DNA from: Aeromicrobium phragmitis | Lineage (GTDB): Bacteria > Actinomycetota > Actinomycetes > Propionibacteriales > Nocardioidaceae | Direction: 5' to 3' | Assembly (NCBI RefSeq): GCF_003674095.1 | Contig: NZ_RDBF01000013.1 | Coordinates: 1-64,000 of the forward strand | DNA length: 64,000 nt | Shown here: positions 8,244-17,297 of the stretch, one piece after another | Layout: the number at the start of each line of letters is the position of its first letter | Numbering within the stretch: position 1 is the first letter of the stretch | Made by a program: the position numbers and the translations under genes | Notes under the pieces: generated by a model | Databases searched by the model: none | The model's input: only the letters and a program-made list of their open reading frames with translations | Told to the model about the DNA's origin: nothing

Positions 8244-9581
8244 ATGGACACGGCTGACCTTCGAGCCACGCGAGGACTGCGCGAGTCGGCGACGTTCGAT
8301 CGCGCCACCATCCACGGCATCCAGCGGGCGGCGCGCACCGGGGTTTACCACATCCGCGGGGGCGGCGCGAAGCGCGCCGTTCCGCACTTCGACGATCTGC
8401 TCTTCCTCGGCGCCAGCATGTCGCGCTATCCCCTTGAGGGGTATCGAGAGCGCTGCGACACCGATGTTGTCCTCGGGACACGGCATGCCACGTTTCCGTT
8501 GCACCTCGCGATCCCCGTGACGATCGCCGGGATGAGCTTCGGTGCCCTGTCGGGTCGAGCGAAGCAAGCGCTGGGCCGGGGGGCCTCCGAGGCCGGCACG
8601 TCGACGACGACCGGCGACGGCGGCATGACCGACGAGGAACGCGGGCAGAGCAAACACCTGGTCTACCAGTACTTGCCGTCGCGCTACGGCATGAACCCCG
8701 ATCACCTCCGGCAGGCGGACGCCATCGAGGTCGTGCTCGGGCAGGGTGCCAAGCCCGGCGGCGGAGGGATGCTGCTCGGACAGAAGATCACCGAGCGCGT
8801 CGCCTCGATGCGCACGCTGCCCGTCGGTATCGACCAGCGCAGCGCGTGCCGGCACCCGGACTGGACGGGACCGGACGACCTGGCGATCAAGATCCGAGAG
8901 CTGCGCGAGATCACCGACTGGGAGAAGCCGATCTACGTCAAGGTCGGCGCCTCCCGCACGTACTACGACGTGAAACTCGCGGTGCACTCCGGCGCCGACG
9001 TGGTGGTCGTGGACGGCATGCAGGGCGGCACCGCGGCGACACAGGACGTCTTCATCGAGCACGTCGGAATCCCGACGCTCGCCGCGATTCCCCAAGCGGT
9101 GCAGGCGTTGCAGGAGCTGGGTGTGCACCGACAGGTGCAGCTCATCGTCTCGGGCGGCATCCGCACCGGCGCCGATGTCGCCAAAGCGCTGGCCCTCGGC
9201 GCGGACGCGGTGGCGATCGGGACGGCCGCCCTCATCGCGCTCGGTGACAACGACCCTCGCTGGGAGGGCGACTACGAAGCTCTCGGCACCGCCGCCGGGT
9301 TCTACGACGACTACCAGGACGGACGCGATCCGGCCGGCATCACGACGCAGGATCCGCGCCTGCAGAGCCGGCTCGACCCCGAGGCCGCGAGTCGACGGTT
9401 GGCGAACTACCTTCGAGTCATGACCTTGGAGGCGCAGACGATCGCCCGGGCGTGCGGCAAATCGCACGTGCAGCATCTCGAGCCCGAGGACCTCGTCGCC
9501 CTGACGGTCGAGGCCGCGGCGATGGCCCGCGTGCCGCTCGCAGGCACCTCGTGGATTCCCGGAGGCGAGGGTGGGTTCTGA
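8244..9581 (+). CDS. glxD: FMN-binding glutamate synthase-like subunit (GlxD / MgsC-like)
   Basis: This 445-residue TIM-barrel protein matches the central FMN domain of glutamate synthase: PVTIAGMSFGALS, TTTGDGGM, GQGAKPGGGGMLLG, YVKVGAS and the phosphate-binding SGGIRTGADVAKALALGADAV region. It would catalyse the reductive step forming glutamate, or N-methylglutamate when methylamine is used. A clear GAGAGGA ribosome site precedes ATG 8244, 11 nt after glxC. It overlaps the following flavoenzyme gene by 11 nt. No [4Fe-4S] cysteine cluster is obvious in the barrel. Confidence 0.88.
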   Translation: MDTADLRATRGLRESATFDRATIHGIQRAARTGVYHIRGGGAKRAVPHFDDLLFLGASMSRYPLEGYRERCDTDVVLGTRHATFPLHLAIPVTIAGMSFGALSGRAKQALGRGASEAGTSTTTGDGGMTDEERGQSKHLVYQYLPSRYGMNPDHLRQADAIEVVLGQGAKPGGGGMLLGQKITERVASMRTLPVGIDQRSACRHPDWTGPDDLAIKIRELREITDWEKPIYVKVGASRTYYDVKLAVHSGADVVVVDGMQGGTAATQDVFIEHVGIPTLAAIPQAVQALQELGVHRQVQLIVSGGIRTGADVAKALALGADAVAIGTAALIALGDNDPRWEGDYEALGTAAGFYDDYQDGRDPAGITTQDPRLQSRLDPEAASRRLANYLRVMTLEAQTIARACGKSHVQHLEPEDLVALTVEAAAMARVPLAGTSWIPGGEGGF

Positions 9582-10674
9582 GCGCGCCCGCACCGTGATC
9601 GTGGGTGCTGGTCTGGCCGGCGCCGCAGCGGCCTGGCACCTGGCCCGGCGCGGTCACGATGTCGTGCTGCTCGAACAGTTCACCCCCGGCCATCTGCGCG
9701 GTAGCTCGCATGGCAGTTCGCGGATCTACCGGCGCGCCTACGAGGACCCGTTCTATCTCGAGCTGACCGGACGCGCCGACCTCGCCTGGCAGGAGCTGGA
9801 GCAGGAGTCCGGGACGCGGCTGCGGACGCAGACCGGCGGCCTCGACACCGGTGATCGTCGCGATCCGGCGCATCTCGCCGGGCGGCTGGCGGAGGCTGGC
9901 GTCCCCGCCGACGTCCTCCAGCCGGCCGAGGTGGCCGAACGCTGGCCGGGGCTCGACGTGCCTGAACCCGTGATGTTCCATCCGCACGCCGGCCACCTGG
10001 ACGCCGACGCGACGGTCCGAGCGCTGCTCGCCACCGCCGAGCGGATGGGCGCCCGCATCGTGTCGGGTGCCACCGTTGATCGCATCGAGGTGGCCCCCTC
10101 CGGGGCCCGCGTCCACACCGACACCGGGAGCTGGTCGGCGGCAAGCGTGGTCGTCGCGGCCGGAGCCTGGTTGCCCGAGCTTCTATCGAGTCTGCCGGTC
10201 TCGCCGCCGCTTCCTACTCTGACCGTGCGGCAGCAGGAGGTCTTCCACTTCCGGCAGCGTGACCCGTCCGTGGTCTACCCGACGATCGTGCACAAGGGCG
10301 ACGCCCAGATCTACGGGTTGGCGTCCGGCTCCGACGGTGGGCCGCGGCCGGCGATGAAGATCGCGCAGTTCGACAGCGACACCGTCACCACCGCGAGCCG
10401 GCGGGACGGGACCATCGATCCTCGAGCTCGAGAGGTCGTCGTCAACCACGTCCGCCGGACGTTCCCCGGCTTGGATCCCGAGCCGGTGGCGGCGGCCAGC
10501 TGCCTGTTCACGATGACCGCCGACGAAGACTTCGTCCTCGATCGCGAGGGGCCGATCGTGGTGGCGTCGCCGTGTTCGGGACACGGCGCGAAGTTCGCCC
10601 CCCTGACGGGTGCCTTGATCGCCGACCTCGTCGAGGGCAAGGCGCCCCTCCCGCGATTTGCCTTCCGCGGATGA
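9571..10674 (+). CDS. Monomeric sarcosine oxidase/N-methyl amino acid oxidase-like flavoprotein
   Basis: The product is 367 residues, a typical length for the MSOX/MTOX family. It has an N-terminal Rossmann FAD motif (VGAGLAGAAAAWHLARRGHD), the GSSHGSSRIYRRAY block matching the family's flavin region, a cysteine at 311 (SCLFTMTADEDFVLD) where covalent FAD attaches, and a C-terminal SGHGAKFAP lysine motif. Such enzymes oxidise N-methyl amino acids to formaldehyde and the free amino acid. The GTG start (9571) overlaps glxD, with GGAGG just upstream. Placed after an N-methylglutamate-synthase-like set, it is a candidate N-methylglutamate oxidase replacing the four-subunit dehydrogenase usually seen. 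That substrate is an inference. Confidence 0.85.
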   Translation: MGSERARTVIVGAGLAGAAAAWHLARRGHDVVLLEQFTPGHLRGSSHGSSRIYRRAYEDPFYLELTGRADLAWQELEQESGTRLRTQTGGLDTGDRRDPAHLAGRLAEAGVPADVLQPAEVAERWPGLDVPEPVMFHPHAGHLDADATVRALLATAERMGARIVSGATVDRIEVAPSGARVHTDTGSWSAASVVVAAGAWLPELLSSLPVSPPLPTLTVRQQEVFHFRQRDPSVVYPTIVHKGDAQIYGLASGSDGGPRPAMKIAQFDSDTVTTASRRDGTIDPRAREVVVNHVRRTFPGLDPEPVAAASCLFTMTADEDFVLDREGPIVVASPCSGHGAKFAPLTGALIADLVEGKAPLPRFAFRG

Positions 10675-10708
10675 CGACCCGCGGGGCGGATCGTGATGGG
10701 ATGAGGGC

Positions 10709-11365
10709 ATGACGTCCCCGCCGCCGGAACCGCTGCTGCGCAACGTGACCGGAAGTGCCCGCGATCGGTCCGAGGAGGAGCCGGTCGGCGGCTCGCTCGC
10801 CGAGATCATCGGGTCGAACGTCCGGGCCCTGCGGATGCAGAATCAGCTGTCGGTGTCGGACATGGCGACGCGGATCGGCATCTCCAAGGCGATGCTGTCC
10901 AAGATCGAGAACGCGCAGACGGCGTGCAGCCTCGCGACACTCGGCCTCCTCGCCCAGGGGCTCGACGTCCCGGTGACCTCGTTGTTCCGCGGCGCGGACG
11001 CCGAGCGCGAGGCGGTCTACACCGAGGCCGGCACCGGGCCGATCATCACGCGCAACGGCACCAAGGCGGGCCATGAGTACGAGCTTCTCGGCGCGCTGCG
11101 CGGGCAGCACAAGCGCCTCGAATCGCTGCTCGTCACGCTGACGGAGGACAGCGAGACCTACCCGCTGTTCCAACACCCCGGCACCGAGTTCATCTACCTG
11201 CTCGAGGGCGTGCTGGAGTACGGTCACGGCATGCGCACCTATCGGCTGCGGCCGGGTGACTCGCTGCAGTTCGACGGAGAGGCCGCTCACGGGCCGACGC
11301 AGCTGGTCGAGCTGCCGATCCGCTTCCTCTCGATCATCGCGTTCCCCGATCACACTCCCGGCTGA
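10709..11365 (+). CDS. XRE-family regulator with C-terminal cupin sensor
   Basis: The 218-residue product has an N-terminal helix-turn-helix (about residues 30-85; VRALRMQNQLSVSDMATRIG then ISKAMLSKIENAQ) and a C-terminal cupin (about 120-215; YPLFQHPGTEFIYLLEGVLEY, then LRPGDSLQFDGEAAHGP). This architecture is common in regulators of amine, polyamine and amino acid catabolic genes. Its position at the end of the amine-nitrogen cluster makes it the likely local regulator. The TTTTAC-N6-GTAAAA palindrome before eutB and the dyad before the DmmA-like gene are candidate targets, but they differ from each other. A weak TGGGAT lies 6 nt before ATG 10709. Confidence 0.85.
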   Translation: MTSPPPEPLLRNVTGSARDRSEEEPVGGSLAEIIGSNVRALRMQNQLSVSDMATRIGISKAMLSKIENAQTACSLATLGLLAQGLDVPVTSLFRGADAEREAVYTEAGTGPIITRNGTKAGHEYELLGALRGQHKRLESLLVTLTEDSETYPLFQHPGTEFIYLLEGVLEYGHGMRTYRLRPGDSLQFDGEAAHGPTQLVELPIRFLSIIAFPDHTPG

Positions 11366-11398
11366 GGAACGTCGTGGCGCTTCGATAGCGTGATCGTC

Positions 11399-12313
11399 AT
11401 GGCGAGACTGGAGGTCGACTCCCTCACGAAGTCCTATGGCTCCGTGCAGGCTCTTTCCCACACGAGTTTTGCGGTCGAGGCGGGGGAGGTGTTCGGTTTC
11501 GTCGGCTCCAACGGCTCGGGTAAGACGACCACGATGCGCATCATGCTCGGCGTCCTCGAGCCCGACGCCGGTGAGGTGCGGTGGCAGGGCCGTCCGCTCG
11601 ACCGGGAGGTGCGGCGGCGCATCGGGTACATGCCCGAGGAGCGCGGCCTGTATCCGCGCATGAAGGCGGGCGACCAGCTCGTGTACCTCGCCCGGTTGTA
11701 CGGCCTGGACACCGCCGCCGCCCAGCAGGCGATGGAGCGCTGGACCACCCGCCTCGGTATCGGCGAGCGAGTCGGCGACGAGGTGCAGAAGCTCTCTCTC
11801 GGCAACCAGCAGCGGGTGCAGCTGGCCGCGGCGCTGACGCACTCGCCCGACATCCTCGTGCTCGATGAACCGTTCTCCGGCCTCGACCCCGTGGCCGTCG
11901 AGGTGATGAGCGAGGTGCTCCGGGAGGAATCCGCGCGCGGCGCGCCAGTCCTGTTCTCCTCGCACCAGCTCGATCTCGTGGAACGGCTGTGCGATCGCGT
12001 CGGCATCATCAAGAACGGCCGCATGGTGGCCAGCGGCACCCTCGACGAGCTTCGCCGCACCGAGCACCCGCAGTGGATTCTCGACGGCCCGGCCGGTACA
12101 TCGTGGGTCACGGATATCGAGGGAGCCAGGGTGATCGCCAACGAGGGCTCGCGGACCACCGTGGAGGTGCGACGCCCAGGCGCCGAGCAACAGGTACTGC
12201 AGGCCGCCCTCGCGCTCGGGCCGGTGCGCGAGTTCGCGCCCGCACGCCCCTCGTTAACCGATCTGTACCGCGATGTCGTCAGCAGCGACGACCCGAAGGA
12301 GGGGGAGCGGTGA
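11399..12313 (+). CDS. ABC transporter ATP-binding protein (NatA-like)
   Basis: This 304-residue ATPase has Walker A GSNGSGKTT, signature region LSLGNQQRVQLAAAL, Walker B ILVLDEPFSGLD and the switch histidine in SSHQLD. Beyond about residue 215 it carries the DUF4162-type C-terminal extension usual in NatA/CcmA-like exporters. ATG 11399 is preceded at 7 nt by TAGCGT (11386-11391), so the message is probably leaderless; GTG 11390 is an alternative. The stop overlaps the permease start by one base. Substrate is unknown; Na+ or drug export is typical of the family. Confidence 0.88.
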   Translation: MARLEVDSLTKSYGSVQALSHTSFAVEAGEVFGFVGSNGSGKTTTMRIMLGVLEPDAGEVRWQGRPLDREVRRRIGYMPEERGLYPRMKAGDQLVYLARLYGLDTAAAQQAMERWTTRLGIGERVGDEVQKLSLGNQQRVQLAAALTHSPDILVLDEPFSGLDPVAVEVMSEVLREESARGAPVLFSSHQLDLVERLCDRVGIIKNGRMVASGTLDELRRTEHPQWILDGPAGTSWVTDIEGARVIANEGSRTTVEVRRPGAEQQVLQAALALGPVREFAPARPSLTDLYRDVVSSDDPKEGER

Positions 12314-13509
12314 TGCCGCGTTCGTCGACATGGTCCATGGTCTGGCTCGTCGCCATGCGCGAGGTGCGGACGCGCGTGCTGTCCAAAGTCTTCGTCCTCA
12401 CGTCGGGCCTGTTCGTGCTCGCCATCGTCGGTGGCGGGGCGTTCTTCGCGTTCTTCGGCCCGGACTCGCAGGACGCCTCGCGGCTCGGCGTGACGTCTGA
12501 CGCGGCGGCGCTCGAGCCGGCGCTCATGACGGTCGCGCAGGCGAGTGGGACCGACGTGGAGATCGAGCGGGTCGAGGACGATGCGGTCGAGGAGAAGATT
12601 CGGGACGGCGGCCTCGACGCGGTCCTCAGCGGGAGCCTGCCCGATGTCGAGGTGACGGTGGAGTCCGACCTCGATTCCGCCCTGCAGACGGTCATCGTCG
12701 CGGTCGTGCAGCAGGAGGCGCTCGCCGGCGAGATCGCTGAGCTCGGCGGCGACCCGGCCGCGGTCGCGCAACAGGTCGCCGAGGCCGAACCGCAGATCGC
12801 CAGCCTCGACGACGAGGAGGAGCGCGATCCCGCGCAGATGATCGCCGGTTTCGTTTCGGGCATCCTCATCTTCATCGCGCTGATGGGGGGTGGACAGCGC
12901 GTGGCGCAGGGCGTCGTGGAGGAGAAGTCCAGTCGCGTCGTCGAGCTGCTGCTCGCCACGATGCGGCCCTGGCAGCTCATGGCCGGCAAGGTGCTCGGCA
13001 ACGTGATCGTGGGCCTGCTGGAGATCGGTGTGATCGTCGTGGCGGCGCTCGCGACGGCGTGGGGCTTCGACCTCCTCGATGCCAGCGCGCTCAATCTCGG
13101 CAGCGTTGCGGTGTGGATGCTCGTCTGGTTCCTCGTCGGCTTCGTGATGTACGCGCTGCTGCTGGCGAGTCTCGCCGCGCTGGTGTCCCGTCAGGAGGAC
13201 GTGGGCTCGGTGATCTCGCCGGTGATCGGGATCATGATGGTGCCGTACATCGTCGGCGTCTCGATCGCGCCCTGGAACCCCGAGAGCCCCATCGTCGAGG
13301 TGCTGTCGTACATCCCGTTCTGCTCGCCGTTCATCATGCCGATCCGCGTCGCGCTCGGCACGGCAGGAACGGGGGACGTGTTCATCGCTCTCGCGCTCTC
13401 GGTCGTGCTGATCCCTGCGCTCGTGTGGCTCTCGGGACGGATCTACTCCAATGCGATCCTGCGCACCGGCGCCCGCGTCTCCCTCCGGCAGGCGTTGCGT
13501 CGGTCCTGA
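12313..13509 (+). CDS. ABC-2 type permease (NatB-like)
   Basis: The 398-residue membrane protein has one hydrophobic span near residues 30-50, a large extracytoplasmic region of roughly 130 residues rich in acidic and Ala residues, and five or six spans from about 175 to the C-terminus (FVSGILIFIALMGGGQR, EEKSSRVVELLLATMRPWQL, FLVGFVMYALLLASL). This is the NatB/ABC2_membrane_3 layout. The EKSSRVVE motif is conserved in these permeases. It starts at ATG 12313, sharing a base with the ATPase stop. The two genes form one exporter of unknown substrate. Confidence 0.87.
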   Translation: MPRSSTWSMVWLVAMREVRTRVLSKVFVLTSGLFVLAIVGGGAFFAFFGPDSQDASRLGVTSDAAALEPALMTVAQASGTDVEIERVEDDAVEEKIRDGGLDAVLSGSLPDVEVTVESDLDSALQTVIVAVVQQEALAGEIAELGGDPAAVAQQVAEAEPQIASLDDEEERDPAQMIAGFVSGILIFIALMGGGQRVAQGVVEEKSSRVVELLLATMRPWQLMAGKVLGNVIVGLLEIGVIVVAALATAWGFDLLDASALNLGSVAVWMLVWFLVGFVMYALLLASLAALVSRQEDVGSVISPVIGIMMVPYIVGVSIAPWNPESPIVEVLSYIPFCSPFIMPIRVALGTAGTGDVFIALALSVVLIPALVWLSGRIYSNAILRTGARVSLRQALRRS

Positions 13510-13516
13510 CGCGCGC

Positions 13517-13570
13517 GCCTAGCGTCATACGTTTCGTGGCCCCTGGGCCACCGAACGTATGACGCTAGGC
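13517..13570. repeat. 54-bp near-perfect palindrome between convergent genes
   Basis: Arms 13517-13542 and 13545-13570 match at 24 of 26 positions around a 2-bp centre. It begins 7 bp after the exporter stop and ends 10 bp before the convergent CitE-like stop. There is no T run, so it may be a bidirectional terminator-like cruciform or an intergenic repeat. Confidence 0.75.
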
Positions 13571-13580
13571 GACGGGAGGG

Positions 13581-14453
13581 TCAGCGGGCGGCGAGCGCCT
13601 CGTGGAAGGCGAGGATGCGCTGCGCGTCGCGGACGTGCAGGTTCTCGATCATCTTGCCGTTGACCGTGACGACGCCCTTGCCCTCGGCCTGCGCGGTCTC
13701 GAACGCCTCGATGACGGCGCGGGCGTGCTCGACGTCGGCCTCGGAGGGGGCGAACGCCTCGTTCGTCGGCTCAATCTGGCTCGGATGGATGATCGTCTTG
13801 CCGTCGAAGCCCATCTCGCGGCCCTGACGCGCCTCCGCAACGAAGCCGTCGGCGTCCTTGACGTTGTTGTAGACGCCGTCGAGGATCACGACGCCGTGCG
13901 CCTTGGCCGCGAGCAGCGCCCAGGTGAGCGAGGGGATGAGCGGAGCGCGGCCCGGAACGTGCAGCGAATGGGTCTCGTTGACGAGATCGTTCGTTCCCAT
14001 GACGAAGACCGCAACCCGATCCGATGCGGCGGCGATCTCCTCGGCGTGCAGGATCGCGATCGGCGTCTCGATCATCGCCCACAGGCGGGTGTGCTCGGGA
14101 GCACCCGCGTTCTCCATCGCTGCGACGAGCTGGCGCACTTCCTCGGCCGAGTTGACCTTCGGCACCACGATGCCGTCCGGTCCGGCCTGAGCGGCGGCGG
14201 CCATGTCGTCCTCGTGCCACTGCGTCCCGAGGCCGTTGACGCGGATGGTGAGTTCGCGGTGGCCGTACTCGCCGGACTTCACGGCGGCGACGACGCGGTC
14301 GCGGGCCTGGGGCTTGGCGTCCGGCGCCACGGAGTCCTCGAGATCGAGGATGAGGGCGTCGACGTCGAGCGTCTTGGCCTTCTCCAGGGCGCGCTCGTTG
14401 GCGCCCGGCATGTACAGGACGGAACGACGGGGACGCAGTGCGGCGTTGGTCAT
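13581..14453 (-). CDS. HpcH/HpaI aldolase-citrate lyase (CitE-like) family protein, possible malyl-CoA thioesterase
   Basis: The 290-residue TIM-barrel protein has the CitE hallmarks RRSVLYMPG, LILDLEDSVAP, LTIRVNGL, IVVPKV, WAMIETPIAI and FDGKTIIHPSQI. Family members include citrate lyase beta, (S)-malyl-CoA thioesterase (Mcl2) and citramalyl-CoA lyase. It follows a malyl-CoA-lyase-like gene by 11 nt, with a good ribosome site (GAGGAG), so the two form an operon. The classic Mcl1-Mcl2 pairing suggests hydrolysis of malyl-CoA to malate, but substrate specificity cannot be read from the sequence alone. Confidence 0.82.
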   Translation of the reverse strand: MTNAALRPRRSVLYMPGANERALEKAKTLDVDALILDLEDSVAPDAKPQARDRVVAAVKSGEYGHRELTIRVNGLGTQWHEDDMAAAAQAGPDGIVVPKVNSAEEVRQLVAAMENAGAPEHTRLWAMIETPIAILHAEEIAAASDRVAVFVMGTNDLVNETHSLHVPGRAPLIPSLTWALLAAKAHGVVILDGVYNNVKDADGFVAEARQGREMGFDGKTIIHPSQIEPTNEAFAPSEADVEHARAVIEAFETAQAEGKGVVTVNGKMIENLHVRDAQRILAFHEALAAR

Positions 14454-14464
14454 CGGCGGGCTCC

Positions 14465-15514
14465 TCAGAGGTCGTAGGCGGCGGCGAGCTCGGGATCGCG
14501 CTCGGCCAGGGCCTTGGCGAGGTCGAGCATGACGATGTTCTGCTTGCAGGACGCGTCGTCCTCCATCTTGCCGTCGATCATGACGGCGCCGGAGCCGTCA
14601 CCCATCGCCTCGACGACGCGCTTGGCGTGCGCGACGTCCTCGGGGCTGGGGGAGAAGACCTTCTTGGCGATGTCGATCTGCACCGGGTGCAGGCTCCAGG
14701 CACCGACGCAGCCGAGCAGGAAAGCGTTGCGGAACTGGTCCTCACACGCGACGACGTCCTTGATGTCGCCGAACGGCCCGTAGAAGGGGAGGATGCCGTT
14801 CATCGCGCACGCGTCGACCATGCGGGCGATGGTGTAGTGCCACAGATCCTGCTGGTAGATCGCGCGGCCCTCGGTGAGGTCGTCGCCGGTCGGGTCCTGC
14901 CGGACGAGGTATCCCGGGTGGCCGCCGCCGACCCGAGCGGTCTTCATCCGGCGGCTCGCCGCGAGGTCGGCGGGACCGAGGCTGATGCCCTGCATGCGGG
15001 GGCTGGCGGCGGCGATCTCCTCGACGTTCGCGACGCCCTCGGCGGTCTCCAAGATCGCGTGGACGAGGATCTGACGGTCCAGCCCCGCGCGGGCCTCGAG
15101 CTGGGCGAGGATGCGGTCGACGTAGTGGATGTCCTGGGGCCCCTCGACCTTGGGGACCATGATGACGTCGAGCTTGTCGCCGATCTCGGTCACCAGGGTG
15201 ATGAGGTCGTCGAGCACCCACGGCGAGTCGAGGCTGTTCACCCGGGTCCACAGCTGCGTGTCACCGAAGTCGTTCGCCTTCGCGATGTCGACGAGGCCCT
15301 GGCGGGCGGCTTCCTTCTTGTCGGTCTTGACCGCGTCCTCGAGGTTGCCGAGGAGGATGTCGACCTTCGCGGCGATGTCGGGGACCTTGGCCGCCATCTT
15401 CTCGTTGCTGGGATCGAAGAAGTGGATCATCCGGCTCGGCTTGAACGGGATGTCCACGTTCGGGACCGGGGCGCCGACGGCCAGAGGACGGAAGAACGCT
15501 CGAGGACTACGCAC
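14465..15514 (-). CDS. L-malyl-CoA/beta-methylmalyl-CoA lyase-like protein
   Basis: The 349-residue protein is of the CitE superfamily but closer to Mcl1. Matches include [86 protein letters not shown] and [13 protein letters not shown]. Mcl1 interconverts malyl-CoA with acetyl-CoA plus glyoxylate. The GTG at 15514 is chosen because GAAGGG lies 9 nt upstream; a longer frame reaches 15598 but looks non-coding. It heads a two-gene operon with the CitE-like gene. No other ethylmalonyl-CoA-pathway genes are present, so the pathway context is unproven. Confidence 0.83.
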   Translation of the reverse strand: MRSPRAFFRPLAVGAPVPNVDIPFKPSRMIHFFDPSNEKMAAKVPDIAAKVDILLGNLEDAVKTDKKEAARQGLVDIAKANDFGDTQLWTRVNSLDSPWVLDDLITLVTEIGDKLDVIMVPKVEGPQDIHYVDRILAQLEARAGLDRQILVHAILETAEGVANVEEIAAASPRMQGISLGPADLAASRRMKTARVGGGHPGYLVRQDPTGDDLTEGRAIYQQDLWHYTIARMVDACAMNGILPFYGPFGDIKDVVACEDQFRNAFLLGCVGAWSLHPVQIDIAKKVFSPSPEDVAHAKRVVEAMGDGSGAVMIDGKMEDDASCKQNIVMLDLAKALAERDPELAAAYDL

Positions 15515-15603
15515 GCTGAACCCTTCGTGAGGCGGCTGGTTACCGCTCAGTATGCCGAAGGCGTGACGGAGGGCACGCCGGGGGCCGCGATGCCGCACAG
15601 CGC

Positions 15604-16509
15604 TCAGGCGAGCGCGTCGAGCTCCTCGGGGCTGAGCGTCAGGGCGAACGACTCGACGAGGGACACCAGCTGTTCGGGTGTCCGTGCGCTGGCGATCGGC
15701 GCGGCCACCGTCGGCTGCTGGCGCAACCAGGCCAGCGATACGGCGGCGATGCTCAGGCCGTTCTCCTTGGCGATGCGCTCGAGGACGAGGAGGAGGTCGA
15801 GATTGCGAGGGTCGTCCGCGTACGCCGCCGCGCCACCCTGGCGCGGCGAGTCCACCGACGTGCCGGGACGGTACTTGCCGGTCAGGAACCCGCTCGCGAG
15901 CGAGTAGTACGGCGCCTCGACGAGGCCGAGTTCGGCGAGTGTCGGAGCCAGCGACTGCTCGAAGCCGCGCTCGACCAGGTTGTAGTGGTCCTGGCTGACG
16001 GAGAAGGGAGCGCGTCCGGCGGTATCGGCGGCTTCCACGACGGCACGCAGGCGCTCGGCGGAGAAGTTCGAGAGACCGAGCGCGCGGACCTTGCCCTCCT
16101 GGACGAGCGAGTCGAACACCTCGGAGATCTCGTCGGGCGTCGCGTTCTCATCGTCCTGATGGGCGTAGTAGAGATCGACGTACTCGGTCTTGAGGCGGCG
16201 CAGGGAGCCGTCGATCGCGGCGCGGACGTTGGCGGCCGAGAGGCCGGGCTGCTGGTTCCACATGCCGACCTTGGTGGCGATCTGCACGCGGTCGCGCACG
16301 CCACGGCTGGTGAGCCACTCACCGATGATCGTCTCGGAGTCGCCGCCGCGGTTGCCGGGCACCCAAGCCGAGTACACGTCGGCGGTGTCGATGGTGGTGC
16401 CACCGGCCGCGACGAACGCGTCGAGGACCGCGAAGCTCTGCTCGCGGTCGGCGGTCCAGCCGAAGGTGTTGCCGCCGAGGACGAGGGGGCCGAGGTCGAG
16501 GTTGCTCAT
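15604..16509 (-). CDS. Aldo/keto reductase
   Basis: This 301-residue protein of the NADP-dependent aldo/keto reductase superfamily has the catalytic-Asp/Tyr region [21 protein letters not shown], a Lys in ATKVG, the [14 protein letters not shown] segment in place of the usual His-containing strand, and the cofactor region [12 protein letters not shown]. It resembles the YhdN/general-stress and oxidoreductase branch of AKRs. ATG 16509 is chosen by homology; there is no good ribosome site. It lies downstream of the DUF503 gene on the same strand. The physiological carbonyl substrate is unknown. Confidence 0.85.
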   Translation of the reverse strand: MSNLDLGPLVLGGNTFGWTADREQSFAVLDAFVAAGGTTIDTADVYSAWVPGNRGGDSETIIGEWLTSRGVRDRVQIATKVGMWNQQPGLSAANVRAAIDGSLRRLKTEYVDLYYAHQDDENATPDEISEVFDSLVQEGKVRALGLSNFSAERLRAVVEAADTAGRAPFSVSQDHYNLVERGFEQSLAPTLAELGLVEAPYYSLASGFLTGKYRPGTSVDSPRQGGAAAYADDPRNLDLLLVLERIAKENGLSIAAVSLAWLRQQPTVAAPIASARTPEQLVSLVESFALTLSPEELDALA

Positions 16510-16582
16510 ACGGAGGGTCAACGTCCCGGACGTGGCACGCCTTCCTCGACGGAACGTGCGCTGCGTCACATCGCGGTCCACC

Positions 16583-16903
16583 TCAGCCGAACGGAAGCTC
16601 GTCCTGATCGTCGTCGGTGCTGGAGGAGAGGTGCCGGTGCGCCGACAGCAGCTCGATCTCGGGACGCTCGGCCATGAAACGCTCGACCTTGTCGAGCACC
16701 TCCACCACGTGTGACCGGTCGATCGACACGAGGCTCCCGCCGATGCCGGCGCGTCGGTACAGGTCGACGCTGTCGGTCTCGGCCGCGGACAGCGCGAAGC
16801 GTCGCTGCAGCTCATTCACGATGGGCCGCACGATGCTGCGCTTCTCCTTGAGCGAGTGGACGTCGCCGAGGCGCACGTCGAACTCGATCCAGCCGATCCA
16901 CAT
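16583..16903 (-). CDS. DUF503 (YlxP-like) protein
   Basis: The 106-residue product matches the DUF503 family: WIGWIEFDVRLGDVHSLKEKRSIVRPIVNELQRRF, then an alpha-beta core and an acidic tail (STDDDQDELPFG). In many bacteria the family gene lies by rbfA, nusA or infB; here it is isolated. The function is poorly defined. The start at ATG 16903 matches the family N-terminus; an upstream in-frame codon at 16966 would add 21 unrelated residues. Confidence 0.85.
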   Translation of the reverse strand: MWIGWIEFDVRLGDVHSLKEKRSIVRPIVNELQRRFALSAAETDSVDLYRRAGIGGSLVSIDRSHVVEVLDKVERFMAERPEIELLSAHRHLSSSTDDDQDELPFG

Positions 16904-16945
16904 GCCCGTAGTCTGCCAACTCGCCGTCAGCTGTAACCGGTGGGC

Positions 16946-17000
16946 GGGCGGTGAGTTATCCCGCACGTGAGGCGGCCGAATGCGGGATCACTCACCGCCC
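16946..17000. repeat. Intergenic palindromic repeat, copy A
   Basis: Arms 16946-16965 and 16981-17000 match at 19 of 20 positions, with a 15-nt spacer. The left-arm core GCGGTGAGTTATCCCGCACG is 19/20 identical to the left arm of a second palindrome at 34345-34399. Both lie in intergenic DNA beside tRNA genes. Confidence 0.75.
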
Positions 17001-17074
17001 ACGCTGATCGGACGCGCTCCGCCCCACGACGCGCTTCATCCACCGCTGACGTTGAGGCCTCGGACAATGACGAA

Positions 17075-17096
17075 AGCCCCCGCCGGAGCGGGGGCT
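17075..17096 (-). terminator. Terminator of tRNA-Lys
   Basis: On the minus strand, a perfect 9-bp GC-rich stem with a 4-nt loop is followed by TTTCGTC, 8 nt after the tRNA 3' end (about 5 nt after the encoded CCA). Confidence 0.75.
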
Positions 17097-17101
17097 TGTC
17101 G

Positions 17102-17177
<76 letters not shown>

Positions 17178-17297
17178 AGTGCGCGGCGCGCGAGTAAGAA
17201 CTCTACCGCACAGCACCCAACGCCGGAAATCGGGGTGTGGCGACGCGGGGCTCGCATCCCTGGGCGAAGCCCCTGCCCGCTTCCTACGATGACCGGT

